Of a DNA stretch of 64,000 bases, positions 48,101-60,060 are shown one piece after another; position 1 is the stretch's first letter; every line of letters begins with the position of its first letter. The DNA lies in contig OX419762.1 of NCBI GenBank assembly GCA_948567375.1, forward strand, positions 35,693,034-35,757,033, read 5' to 3'. The notes under the pieces were generated by a model. It did no database searches and was not told where the DNA came from. It saw only the letters and a program-made list of their open reading frames with translations. This DNA comes from Lunularia cruciata. Lineage: Eukaryota > Streptophyta > Marchantiopsida > Lunulariales > Lunulariaceae. Position numbers and translations under genes: made by a program.

Positions 48101-51100
48101 ACATTTTTTAATAGAGATTTGGAAAGTTTGGAGGCACTAGGAAAGTTTATTTGCTCAAGGAGGTCTTGAATACCTTAAGCAAGCACCAACAGCTCCGCAT
48201 GAAAAGTTAGAGTTATACTTGAGAGAGCAAGGCTTCAATTGAGCTTAGTCAAACATGAGTTTCTGATTTTAAGAAAAATGGAGGTTTCAGAAATTAAGGA
48301 ATCTCTACAAAAGTGACATTCTCATTTAAAACTTTTGACAAGACCTGTAAATATTTTGACAAGCTCCATAGAGCAGGAGAATTTGAGATTGAGCCTTTTT
48401 GTAAGGTTCTTACGAGCTGGTCTAAATCTAATGTACCCATGTGATTAGATGTGAGTTACAAGAAATTGATACAATGAAAAATGTGCCATGTTGCACATGG
48501 GTACAAATTATGACATGTTGCTTGTAATATTTAAATTCATTTTCTGCCTTGTGAAATTGTACAAGGTTATGCGAGAGTAGCCCACTCCAATATCCACTTT
48601 GATTCATTTCAAGGTGAGGATTAATCTACTTTGAGCGGAACCAATTCTCTTCTTAAAAACCAAATTACCCTCACAAATTTTCCTCCCTTTTACAACATGA
48701 AGGAATTTTCCATGCTACAATCAAGAGATTAGGACTTTGCAAGCATTCTTGTAGCAAATTGATCTCTTTTGGGTTTAGTTCAAGGTTCTCTATGTAACAC
48801 ATGGTTATACGCTAACATTTCTTAGATTCACATTTGAAAATGTGTTGTTGCTAAACTATGGAGTAGTCCTTTTCTCTTCTCCTTCTCAAGGATATTTGGT
48901 CTTCCTCACTCTTTCTTTCCACTCATGCAATTCCCACTATAGTTTTTTCAACTCTTGCTCAAAGTCTTGATCTCCTTCCAAATAGTGGATTTTAAGAGCT
49001 ATTGAGTATGGTGTCCTCAATGCATTCGTTCATGACTTCAAGACCTTTACTCAATACAATCCAATAGTAAAGGTAAAATTAAACTTGATGAGGATAACAA
49101 GGATAAAATTAAGATGCTTGCTCATAATTACACAGATTTTAGATTATCTTAACAATTTTGAGCACTTCAATCAGATTCATTAAGGCCTTTGCAAGAAGCC
49201 AATGTATTTAGTATGATAGTCACATTTTTTCTAAAGTTTTGGAGTAGATTTATGCAAACTATGATTGTAGATTAATTGTGCAAGAAATGAGTAAGGTACA
49301 TGAAGTCTTACAAATCTACCAATGGAGGAAAGATAAATGCATAATAAGATATCTCATCAAGAAGGAGTTAAAACTTGGGATAAAAACTATAGATAACAAA
49401 TTGAATCATATATGTACTCATTTCTATAGCATGAATATTATGTTTGGATGCCAACATAATACATCTCCTCCAAAATTTGTAAGTATGGGGTTGGGAAATG
49501 AAGTGAAAACCAATAAATTAGTGGGGCAAAGTGAAGAAATTGGATTGAGATCCTGTGTGTGAATCAAAGAAGAAGAGTGGAAAGATTTGCATCTTTTTTG
49601 TTTTGCACCATTTAGATATTTCTTTCTGCAAGCATCCCTATTGCATTTGATTCTAGAGAAAATACCAATTGTGTACTAGAAGAAGAGAATCTTTTCCTTG
49701 ATGAGAAATTCTTGTATGGATGAGTTTATTTGCAACCAAAAAATTTAAGAGGAGTGATAGATGAAAGATGAAAGATGAAAGATTCACACATTGATAAAGA
49801 AGGAGGGAAAGATCCACATAAATAAGATGGAGAATAAAGTACATGGAAAAATTACTAAGAAGTAAATTGAGAGGGAGGATTGGAAACATTACTAAGATGT
49901 AAACCAAGAGGGAAGATTGGAAGGTGAATCAAGAAAGAGGAAGAAGGTTTCTAAAGAGTATTCAAAATTAGCATCCACGGTAGTAGCTTTCTTGCAAGAC
50001 CTTGCTAGCCAATCAAAATTGAATAGTAAGGCTATTGGAACACAAAAGAGATGTAAATTAGCAAGAATAGAAGCTCAAACATTAGCAAAGTTAGAGAAGC
50101 ATAAAGCAAAGGTGAATGCAACAAAGATGTTGATTTCCAAGAATTTAAGATCTAAATCCAAGAAGCTAAGATTCAAGGAAATTGTAATAATATGCGTTAG
50201 TAGACCAATTAACATAGGCCAATGAGTAAAATAAACCAAATATAGCTAGTAATTATAAATATTTTATAGATGAATCTATGAATTTTCTTGGTGTGGAGCT
50301 TCTAGGTACATTCTAAGAACTTGATACCTTGCACACCAACTTAACATCTAGCTTAGATTATATACCAAGTAGATGGCTTCCATAAAGAAGCTTCTTGTGT
50401 AGCTTAGCTTGCACTTCAAGAAGGCAGTTTTGAAAAGGAAGCTTCCTTGGAAGATTCTCAAGAGCCTTGTATTGCTTCACTATAAATACAAAAGGCATAG
50501 CTCATGCTATGCATTCAAATTTTCACTCAATTGAGAGTTTTAATGTAACCTCCACTTTTGATCTTCCATTCTCCTATTTCTCTCAGGAATCTTTTATAGA
50601 AAAAAAAATAAAGTCCAAGTGCTTCCATTCCATGATGCTAGAATTAACAAAGGTTGGAAAATTAGCATACAAGATTAAAAGTTTAATCAAAGTGCTCTCT
50701 CACATAGATAGTGATATATATGATAGTTATAATGTTGATCCTAAATTTCCAATGCTAGATTACACTCTTTATACGCAAGTGATGTGAGTATGACAACCCA
50801 ATGTTGATTTACTTATAGTATAACAGAGAAGAATAGGTCAGAAATAAGAAAGAACCAAGGATATAGGTTAGAAATGATTAAGAATGAAACAAAGTGTCAC
50901 AATATCATATTTTGTTTATTATTTCCTATTTAACCTCTTAGCCAAGAACTACCCCAACAAGAGGGTAGTTTCACCCATTATGGCACACATAGAAAAAAGA
51001 CAACAAAAGAGTCACTTTTGCTCTAAGTTCTAATTGGGATTGTTCTTGAAGGTGATGGCTTGCTTTACTTTGAGCACATCTCCATTGCAAAGTTGTTGTC

Positions 51101-52557
51101 ATTGTATGTGCATTCTACCCTTCCTACAAGGCATAACTTGCACAATTCACTTCATGTTGGCTGAATGTCTAAGGATTTTGATTCCATGGTACAACCCATT
51201 TGGTGAGCTTCCCAATCCACTCCTTGCACAAGTTCATTCCTTTGAATCCCTTAATGCACACCTTGATCAATGGCAAGTATCTGCTTGGTACTAAGCATTT
51301 GAGACCTTATTGGAAAATTCCTCACCTCTACTCTTGCTTAGCAAATTGACAGCATATAAAATGGAAGACATATAACTTGCAAAGAATTCATAGTACTCTT
51401 TACTTGTAATCAAAGTATGGAAAAAAAACACAAGTGCTTTTGGTTCTTAGCCTTAAGTACTATTTTTGGCTTTTAACCAAGGGGATCAAGAGCCCAAGTG
51501 TTCTCCTAAAAATCCTAACTTCTGTCTTGACAAGGTAGTACTCTAACTACGGTCTTTAAAGCAAATGGATTCTTTTTTACTTCAATTTACATTGTTGTTA
51601 AGATTAACTTGTAAAAATAGACTCCATCTTTATACTTGTCTATGTTTATTAGTGTTATTCTATCTAAATTGTACATCACTTGCTTAATATCCTCATCCTA
51701 TCTTATCCTAATTTCTTGTAGATTGATTAGGTGCTTAACACATATCAAGGAAGGTGTCAAGTCTTCCCACCTAATCTAATTTTATCCTAAAACATTTGGA
51801 CCTACAACTTCAAAGTCCTATAAAACTTTGAGTGCACTCCTTGTGAAGTATATAAATAATTTTGAGTGCCATCTAATGTATAACTCTAAGTATTCTAACT
51901 ATTTTACAAACTTCAAATATTGACTAGATCTTGCAAAGTGCTAGTGTCCACAAAGAGCTTCCTTTAGATGATTGCCTTTGGCTTCAATTTTTGGGTGTGC
52001 TAGATAATGCTTGCCTCTCAAGTACCTAATTACATATCAATTTGGGCTTGGTACTAAGCTATTTCTAAAAGGTAGGTTTGGTAGATTTTGTGAATTTCTT
52101 GTTAGTGTGTTCTCTTAACCACAAGGATAGTAGGTTTGTTCTTTCTTCCTTGTAGACTTGATTCTCCGATCTCTCCACTTTGTATTTGAGCTCATGATGC
52201 TTTGTTTGTAGTGCTCAAAGTTTTCCTCCCACTTTCAGCTTCTCCATAAAGAAACATGTACCTCTCCCATTTGATGACTTACTTTGAGTTGATCCCTTTC
52301 CATCTCCTTGGTCTAAGCATCCCACTAGGCTCTCTATAGGTTTTGCAAGCAGGTACTCTATGCTCACTTTGCCTTCTCTTATGCTAATTCCTTAGTCAAG
52401 AAATCCAATTGTAGTGCCACCTCTTGCCAATATTTATGCATTTACAAATCTAAGGTGCTCTTGATTCTCTTGCATAAATGCACCTACTTTGTTCACCACT
52501 TCCTTGTACAAGTCTTTGGCCTTTGTTGCTTCCTCTTTGACTAGGTCTTCTCTAGCC
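48101..52557. other. repeat-derived AT-rich DNA, no gene recognised
   Basis: Frames at 49278-49562 and 49917-50225 (the latter Lys-rich) and 50467-50787 have no recognisable domain and are probably remnants of transposon internal sequence. CACTATAAATACAAAAG at about 50479 looks like an LTR-type TATA box, but no LTR pair was found. Read on the minus strand, 52180-52540 has short coding-like stretches rich in Lys and Glu. Confidence 0.4.
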
Positions 52558-53216
52558 TATAACAACTATTGGTGCATGTATGTTCTATTATGATATTTAG
52601 TTTGATATTGTAAGTAGTTGAGAAATATTATTTATATAAAGTTAAAGTAAGTTTACACATTAGCCACAATTAGCTTGAGTTAGCCATAGCAAAGATAGAG
52701 GTGACTTGAATTCTAGTATATTGATTTGGTATAATTCTTAGGTGTTTGGCTTTGAGGTAAGAGTTGAGAACTCTTGGATCCACAAGCCCTTTTAGTTTGG
52801 ATTTTTCTATAGTCCAAGGATAGCACATACAAAGATATCTCTAACTTACTAGTTGGGTCAAGATAAGACCACATGCTTCAGGGATTATTCCTATGAGCTT
52901 GGATGTTCTTTTAGATTTTAGATTTTATATGCCTTCTTGCCTATTAACTTGGATTACTACGGTAATTAGTAACTTTAGTATGTAATTATTTCACAAATAT
53001 ATAAGCTAGAGGTAAAGAGGTATTTAACATCCTTTTATTTGCAATTATCTCTCTCATTGAGTTCTGTGATGAGCAATGACTTGAGTCTTGGGAGTGCTTT
53101 GGAGTTTTAGCTTTGGAGGAGTATGATGGAGTTGGGATTCTTTGCCTTTTAAGTCCATGGCGTGCTACTTTTATAACAATAAAAGGTTCATCCTAAGTGA
53201 AAGACATGTTGGCTCA
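52558..53216 (+). repeat. gypsy LTR copy, plus orientation (same family as 55676-56357)
   Basis: Matches the reverse complement of 55676-56357 over its whole length with many substitutions and small indels. Shared phrases include TGATATTTAGTTTG, GGTGTTTGGCTTTGAGG, GAGTTGAGAACTCTTGG, TATAGTCCAAGGATAGC and the terminal GGCTCA. The start TATAACAACTATTGGTGCATG corresponds to TGTAATACCCATTTGTGCATG in the other copy. Neither a primer-binding site after it nor a polypurine tract before it is visible, so it may be a solo LTR. The 5-bp flanks do not clearly match. Confidence 0.7.
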
Positions 53217-53493
53217 CAAGCCTTCTAAGTGTAGATGTGTTTGTGCATGTTTTAAACCAATATTTTGTAATCCACAATTTTTGGGCATTCAGCTTGGTAA
53301 TGGAGTAACAACACCTCCATTAGTTGCAATGCTGCTCCTATTGAGTGTATGATGAATTGGCTCTTGCATGCACTAGCACTAGCAGTGAAAAGGTTGACTC
53401 AAGTGTTGTTTGCACCCTGATGTAGGATTTGGTACATCAATATCAATGTAAACATACTCCTCATTGGCATGATCTGTAATTTGGCCATCTTTG

Positions 53494-54188
53494 TGTTAGG
53501 ATTTGGAGCCTGATCCATCTGATTTATCCCATATGTGATGCTTAGATCTATGGCTCAGGTCATCCACAAGATTTCTTGTCCAAGGTTGAGATAGGTGTTT
53601 GACAGTCCAAGATGTCAGGGGGATACTTTGAGTGTGCTTCTTCTTGTTCTTTTGCATGTGTGCAATAGTATAGGACCTTTTGACCTGTAGAGTAAGGTTT
53701 ATTGCAAGTTGAAAAGAGATGTGCCTATGACAAAAATTTAGTGGAACTCTTTTGTAACTTTGATTTGCATGAGGCTACTTAAGTGAGGTCTGATTTCTTT
53801 TTGATCAGGAGAGCAAGAGATAATCAAGAGAACTATGGATCAAGACAAACATAAGAACAATTTAGACAAACAGAGAAAGAGTTGGTCGGAGCTTTTGATT
53901 GATCTCTGTAATCTATAATTTGAGAGGGAGTAAAAATCCTGAATTCTTGCTCCTATATCCCTTGGATATAGGAGCAAGTGACTCTGAACCTTGTTAATTC
54001 TTGTGCACCTATTGATGTGTGTAAGTACATTTTCTCTCATCTCTTTTTCTCTCCGGAGATGTTTCCTTCCTTCCAAAATGGTTTTCCTTCTTGTGCAAGG
54101 TTGATCTCAATATATATACATGAATATCAATATATTTAGCTAAAGACTATAAAGAGAGGAATAGTAAATCTGTAGTAGATCCCCAACA
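53494..54188 (+). repeat. putative 5' LTR of copia element
   Basis: The 3' boundary is well supported: it ends ...CCCCAACA just before a primer-binding site at 54191. The 5' boundary at TGTTAGGATT is a guess from the TG rule and the usual LTR length. A TATA-like TATATATACATG lies near 54111. Confidence 0.45.
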
Positions 54189-54190
54189 AT

Positions 54191-54202
54191 TGGTATCAAA
54201 GC
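54191..54202 (+). other. primer-binding site (initiator Met tRNA), copia
   Basis: TGGTATCAAAGC matches the plant initiator tRNA-Met complement TGGTATCAGAGC with one G-to-A change, two bases after the CA end of the presumed LTR. Confidence 0.8.
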
Positions 54203-54228
54203 AATAGGTTGAAGGAAAAAAGTGAGAG

Positions 54229-55675
54229 CAATGGCAAGAAAGGAAGGAAAGGTCACGATAGACAGATTTGATGGTAAGGACTTTGGCTTCTAGAAAATGC
54301 AAATAGAGGACTACTCGTATCAAAAAAGCTTCATGTTCCTCTTGGAGGTGTGAAACCAAAGCTCATGTTACAAGAAGATTAGGATTTGATGGGTAGATAA
54401 GCTTTGGGAGTTGTACGCCTGACATGTGGCGTTCAATGTTCTAGAAATGTGGCGTTCAATGTTCTAGAAGAGAAGATTACAGCAAGTGTATTGAAAGCTT
54501 TGTCTAATACGTATGAAAAATCATCTACTTCAAACAAGGTGTACTTGATGCGTCATCTTTTCAACCTGAAGATGAATGAAGGTCATTGTATCACATATCA
54601 TATTAATGAATTCAACCTGATAACAAGCCAATTAAGTTCAGTGGAAATCAGTTTTGAGGATGAAGTGCATGCTTTAATTCTCTTGTCCTCTCTACTTGAA
54701 AGCTGGAGTGCAATTGTGACACCTGTAAGTAGTTCTTGTGGGTGAAAAAAATTGAGGTTTGAGGAGATTCAAAATCTGATACTCAATGAAGATATTAGAA
54801 GGAGAGAATCTATCATAAATTGGATTGGCCCTAAGTACTCTTGAAAATAGAGGAAGAATTATGCTTTGTAGTGACAATCAAAGTAGATCTAAGTCCAAGT
54901 CAAAAGGTGATGGATGTTGGCATTGTGGCACACAAGAAGAACTATTGGCTCATAAAGAAGAATCCAAGCAAGGGATAGAATGAGGACTTAGTGAATGCAG
55001 CTGTTGAGGAAGTCAATGGTGTTTTTATCCTCGGTGCAGATAGTCCTATAGAGTCATGGATTCTTGATTCAAGAGCTTCTTTTGAGTCTACCCCGTGAAA
55101 GGAGTGTATGTTGAATTACATCGCTAGTGATTTTGGCAAAGTTTATCTTGCAGATGATGAGCCTTTGGATATTGTGGAGAGAGGTGATGTTTATATTAAA
55201 ATGTCTGATCAATCTATGTGGAAATTGGAGAATGTTAGGCATGTTCCAAGTTTGAAGAGGAATCTAATCTCAATTGGGCAACTTGACAATGAAAGGTATA
55301 TCACAACCTTTGTAGGTGATTCATGGAAAATCACAAAAGATGTTATGGTGGTTACACGGGGGAACAAGTTGGGGACTCTCTACATCACCAACAACACCAA
55401 GGACATGGTGGCACTTGCAGACACAATTTCAAATGGTAATCTTTGGCATTGCAAGCTTGGACATATGAGTGAAAAAGGTATGAAGTTGATGATGAAGAAG
55501 GACAAGCTACCAAATTTGAAAACCACTAATGTAGGTTTTTGTGAAGATTTCATATTTAAGAAACAGAAAAAGGTTAATTTCTTGAAGGGTGGAAGAGCAC
55601 CTAGGACAAGGAAGCTAGAGCTTGTACACACAAATATGTGGGATCCTTCTCCAATTGCATGTCTTGGGGGTCCTA
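54229..55675 (+). pseudogene. Ty1/copia gag-protease-integrase, truncated
   Basis: Gag of the UBN2 type is readable at 54430-54740 (NKVYLMRHLFNLKMNEG, HINEFNLITSQLSSVEI, ALILLSSL). The protease motif follows near 55068 as DSRAS, where copia elements have DSGAS, so the active-site Gly is lost. A gag-pre-integrase domain (55108-55560) has LWHCKLGHMSEKGM, and the integrase start reads ELVHTNMWDPSPIACLGG at about 55618-55670. Coding then stops abruptly at 55675 against the end of a minus-strand gypsy LTR. Internal TGA (55096-55098) and TAG codons and a 23-bp duplication at 54424 break the frame. The missing integrase, RT and RNase H would be expected beyond the right edge of the window if the gypsy insertion is intact. 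Confidence 0.85.
54424..54469 (+). repeat. 23-bp tandem duplication inside copia gag
   Basis: The 23-bp unit starting ATGTGGCGTTCAATGTTCTA occurs twice back to back (54424-54446 and 54447-54469) with no differences. Because 23 is not a multiple of three it shifts the gag frame. Confidence 0.95.
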
Positions 55676-56357
55676 TGAGCCGGCTTGTCTCTCACTCAAG
55701 ATGAACCTCTAGTGGCTATTATAGTAGCACACCATGGACTAAGAAGGCAAAGAATCCCAACTCCATCATATTCCTCCAAGGCTAACACTCCAATACTCAA
55801 GACATTGCTCACTAGAGAACTCAATGAGAGAGAGGTAGTTGCAAATGAAAGGATGATGAATACTTCCTCACCCCTTGTTTATATACTTGTGAAATAGTTA
55901 CGTACCAAAGTTACTAATTATTGGAGTAACTCAAGTTACTAGGCTAAAAGTCAAGTAAAGTCAAGAAGTATATCCATCTACATGGGTATATTCTACTAAG
56001 CATGTGATCTTATCTTGACCCAACCATTAAATCAAGGATTTCTTCACACAGGCTATCCTTGGACTATAGAAGAATCCAAAACAAAAAGGCTTATAAGCCC
56101 AAGAGTTCTCAACTCTTTCCTCAAAGCCAAACACCAAGGAATAATTCCAAGTCAACACACTAGGATCCAAAATAGTGGTGCTCATCTTTTCCACTTCTTC
56201 TAAAGTAATGTCCTCTCTTTCTTAGCTATGACTAACTTTAGCTAATCATGACTAATATAGAACCATCTTTTATCTTTATATAAATAATATCTCTCAAGTA
56301 CTTGTTATACCAAACTAAATATCACAATACCATACACATGCACAAATGGGTATTACA
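55676..56357 (-). repeat. 3' LTR of minus-strand Ty3/gypsy element
   Basis: On the minus strand it starts TGTAATACCC (56357 leftwards) right after a purine-rich GGGAGTAGA tract and ends GGCTCA at 55676. It pairs in inverted orientation with 52558-53216. The flanking 5 bases TCCTA (55671-55675) would be the target duplication; the partner lies outside the window. Confidence 0.75.
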
Positions 56358-57207
56358 TCTACTCCCAGACTAAGTTTTCACTTTGTCCTCAAAGTGAAGG
56401 TCTCTCTACCTTCTATGATACATCTTCAACTTATCATGGTTAATCCTATCAAAGTGTCTTCCTCCCAACTCCTTGAGATCATAGGTGTAATTGCCCCACA
56501 CCTTCTCTACAATGAAAGGTCCAAAGTACTTAGGCAAAAACTTCTTTTGCAGTCTGTTGAATTGAATAAAATCAAATAACATTACCCAATCACCTTCTTT
56601 GAAAGGCTCCACCTTCTTCTTGCCTTGCCTCTTATCATAGCTCTCCTTTTGTTTCCTTTGGGCTTGCTCCATTTGAACCATAGCAACTGCTCTTGCCTCT
56701 TCCAACTCCATGAGTTGTTCCTTCCTTGACTTCTCTACATCACTTCCTTGTGCTTTCTTCAATCTCTTATGAATGCTTTGGAAGGTAGGAAGATCAAAGT
56801 GAATAGGCAGGGTAGACTCAATACCATATACCAGTTGAAATGGAAAATATCCGGTGGAAGTCTTCATGGTTGTCCTATACTCTCACAAAACCGCATGAAT
56901 CCTCTTGTCCCAATGATGTTTAGCCCACTCCATTTCTGCATCTTTGGCCAACATCATGGACAAGGTCTGATTAGTTCTCTCTACCAAGCAATTGGAATTT
57001 GGCTTACAGGATGTAGTTACTCTATGTGTGATAGAGAAATGTCATAGCATGGCTGTAGTGATGCTTCATGTAAACTCTTCTCCTCTATTAGAAACCAACT
57101 TCAAAGGGCATCCAAACCTAGTGATGATGTGTTCATAAAGAAATCTACCAACTTCATCTTCATTCTTGTCCCTCAATGGTCTAGCCTCAACCCACTTGGT
57201 AAGGTAA
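56358..57207 (-). pseudogene. Ty3/gypsy integrase 3' part, minus strand
   Basis: A 153-codon open frame (56867 to 56406) carries the C-terminal half of a gypsy integrase: TGYFPFQLVYG, then the FKEGDWVMLFD and LPKYFGPFIVEKV (GPY/F module) blocks, ending DKLKMYH without a chromodomain. Upstream, 57207-56870 continues with core-domain fragments (LTKWVEARPL, EHIITRFGCPLKLVSNRG) broken by a TGA. The sequence is cut at 57207 by the LTR of the plus-strand chromovirus. The absence of a chromodomain puts it in a different gypsy lineage from its neighbour. Confidence 0.85.
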
Positions 57208-57793
57208 TGTAATCCCAAGAGCTAGCCATATGATCTAGATGTGAAATTCGGTTTGATAACATCTAGAATGATATTGTACATGATGGTCAAAATATATCAG
57301 ATAGAAGTATCACCAATAGAGTACTTCTACTAATAGAGCAAAAACTGAAATAGACTTGAGAACCTTAGAACCAATATCTAGACATATGATTTAACGATGA
57401 GAATTGGTTTGGTAACATTTGGAAGTATGTTGCACATGATGGACTAAACAGATCAGAAAGAGGTATCATCAAAAGGGGACTTCTACTAATAGAGTAGGAA
57501 CCAAGATATGCCTAAAATCTTTGAAGGCAATTTTGGAGGCCTAAACGGATGAATTAGACCTAAAAAATGTGCATACCTCCCCCAAAGGAGGAAGGGCTTG
57601 CCTTCCCACCCTCCTGGTTTGTCTTTTCAAGAGCTTTCCAATGGTACCTTACGTGAGTCTAAGACTCCTACAAGAAGATACCCTAAAAGATTCCCTCCGG
57701 TCAAAGCTTGTTTGACCAACCAGATAGGACCTAGACCAAATGTTGAGTGTATAATCCGTGTTTTCTCTCTTCTCTTGTCCTTGGAGTATTACA
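57208..57793 (+). repeat. 5' LTR of chromovirus (internally deleted)
   Basis: Starts TGTAATCCC and ends GTATTACA, which pair as terminal inverted bases. It is about 150 bp shorter than the solo LTR at 61977-62715; the missing part includes the TATA box. It contains two diverged copies of an approximately 156-bp unit (from 57222 and 57378). Confidence 0.85.
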
Positions 57794-57794
57794 A

Positions 57795-57806
57795 TGGTAT
57801 CAGAGC
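57795..57806 (+). other. primer-binding site (initiator Met tRNA), chromovirus
   Basis: TGGTATCAGAGC is an exact complement to the 3' end of plant initiator tRNA-Met, one base after the LTR end. Confidence 0.93.
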
Positions 57807-57931
57807 GAGTGTCTTAGTCCAAGAGAGTGGATCACCCCTCTTAGAAGAGCACGAACTACTTAAACAGAGTAATTTGAGGTAGAGAACATAGAGTAATTGC
57901 TAGACTTAGAAAGGACTTTAGAGAGCGGACA

Positions 57932-59479
57932 GGATGGATGCACCGGGAGGACAATTTCCCGCACCTAGCTTTCCATTCCCAAATCCTTTCCACATCAAGG
58001 TTATGTACATCTAATGTGAGCAAATGAGTGTATCTCTAGTTTATCACTTTGGCGTAAAATTCATGGATAGGGTGATGAACTCACCAAACCCGGTGATTCT
58101 ACCTATGGTGATATATGACAGAGAGTGGGATTTGACAATCTACATTCTATTATGATAATATGGATGTGAATGTCTTAAATCCTCTCTCTTTCAACACTCA
58201 AGTTGAAAGAGAGAGGATGTAGTGAGACCGAAAGTGATGTTTAGAGATTTTATGGTTAAGAATTTTAGCGAGGAGTATTATAAACAAGTGAAAGCTTCTA
58301 AGGTCCCAATGGTAGTTCAGATAGTTTGTGCACCTTCCAGAGTGATCATATTGACTATGTATTGAAGTAAACATTAGCAATTGAGTGTTGTAGGAACCAT
58401 GGATCTGTAATTGCAAGAGTTGGTGCAAAGAATGCAAGGGATGTTGAATGAATTTTGAGAGATTAAGATGACCATGGAGACATTACAAAGTCAAGTGCAA
58501 ATACTCAAGAATGATAAAGCCATGCAAGAAGAAGAGCCATCTCAAAACCCAGTTCTTACGACTAAAGTACTTAGAGAAGCACCTATGCCTACAAACCCTA
58601 TCAACAATGAAGCCACATTGCTACTCTGGATGAAGAAGACTTGCAACATCGAGCCTTGCAAGGGGTAGCGTATGATGGGAGTAGTGGATCTTGAGAATGA
58701 ATTGATATTTCCGATTGTTCTCAACAAAGATCACGGAACATGCTGTAGGTGTGTTTGCATGTGGGTACTTGACCGATAAAGCCCTTACATGGTATGATGC
58801 TTGGGAAAAATCTATGTTGGTAGAGAGAAGGGAGGTCACATGGACAACAATGCAAGAGGGATTGCTGAAGAATTTCCAATCGGTGGATTCTGTGCAAATG
58901 GCTCAAACCCGACTATGGGAATTGAGACAAAAGAATAGCGTACAAGAGTATGTGGAGGTATTTTTGGATCTACAAGTTGCAATAACCAATGTGAGTCCAA
59001 CAGAGGCTCTTGAAAATTTCAAATGAGGGTTAAAGGAGTGGATTTGCCAAGAAGTCATGGTGCAAAATCCTTGCACGGTATTTGAAGCCATTGCTTGTGC
59101 ATAGAGAATAGCAGGAGCATTGGGTGGAGGTGAAGGAGTAGTTCCACCTCAACATTATTGGGCAGAAATGCCACACATAGGTGGACAAGTACCAATAGAA
59201 TTGGGCGACCTTCGATTTTGAGATTGAGGAACACAACCGCTTCAGGAGAAGCCTGGACGAGTAGAAGAACAAAGAGATGGAGTCCCATGAGGAGAAGGAA
59301 CTCAAGGAGAACAACGTCATTGTTACAATTGTGGCTGTATTAGGCACATATCTACCAATTGTTGCACTTGTTTCCCTAGAGGCCCTTGGCCTTTGTATAG
59401 GCAAGCTTTGAACAACATGGAGAGGTGCATTGAAGAGGAGGAGGTGGAAATCACTTTGGAAAATGAAGATCGCCAGTAA
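57932..59479 (+). pseudogene. chromovirus gag
   Basis: A possible start ATG lies at 57932. The retrotransposon gag domain is readable at 58715-59026 (ALTWYDAWEKS, VQMAQTRLWELRQ, VQEYVEVFLDL). A perfect CCHC knuckle follows at 59321-59362 (CYNCGCIRHISTNC, spacing C-x2-C-x4-H-x4-C). TAG, TAA and TGA codons interrupt the frame repeatedly, and a perfect 15-bp hairpin sits in the 5' part at 58181-58216. Confidence 0.8.
58181..58216 (+). repeat. perfect 15-bp hairpin in chromovirus 5' region
   Basis: CCTCTCTCTTTCAAC (58181-58195) pairs perfectly with GTTGAAAGAGAGAGG (58202-58216) around a 6-base loop. It lies about 375 bases downstream of the primer site. Confidence 0.8.
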
Positions 59480-59579
59480 ATGTACCTCGTGGCCTTATTG
59501 GCTCAATAAGGAAGAAGAGAAGCAAGGGAAGGAACAAAACTAGTGTGCAAAGATCCCGAAAGGCAACTTCACAATTGAT

Positions 59580-60060
59580 TGTTGTGAATGGAGTCCTAGA
59601 AGGCAATCAAGTGAGAGTATTAATTGATCCAAGAGCAACATAGAATTTCTTATCTTGCACTAATGCAATAAGATTGAGAATGGATCTAGAGAGAGATGGG
59701 AGTGAAGAAGTAGAGTTGCCTAACGGGCAAACAAAGAGGATTGAATCATTACCTAGACGGGTAACACTCTCTCTAGGAGAATATTAGGAAGCAATTGAGT
59801 GGCAAGTGATTCAATTAGCTTGTTATGATGCAATCTTAGGCATGCTATAGATGGATCATTACAACCCTATGGTAGATTGGAGGGAGAAAGTAGTGAGAAC
59901 CCACCAATGGTCAATCATCAGGGTTAAAGAAAAATCACCCAAGTAGGATCTGCCTCTATATGTCATAGGGATGGTAATTGTTTGTAAGACCAATAGATGC
60001 TTCATTGGTCTAGTAAGAGAAGTCCAGAGTGCACAACTCAATGGACAAGTTCCTGAGAAA
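59580..60060 (+). pseudogene. chromovirus protease region
   Basis: Aspartic protease motif at about 59619-59642 reads LIDPRAT followed by TAG. The family motif has D-S-G-A-T, so the catalytic triplet is lost (Gly to Arg) and the next residue is a stop. The frame downstream is broken by further stops. Confidence 0.7.

Noticed and set aside
57598..57882. 94-codon frame LSFQELSNGTLRESKTPTRR...
   Set aside because: It lies inside the chromovirus LTR and primer site and recurs in the solo LTR, so it is repeat sequence and not a gene.
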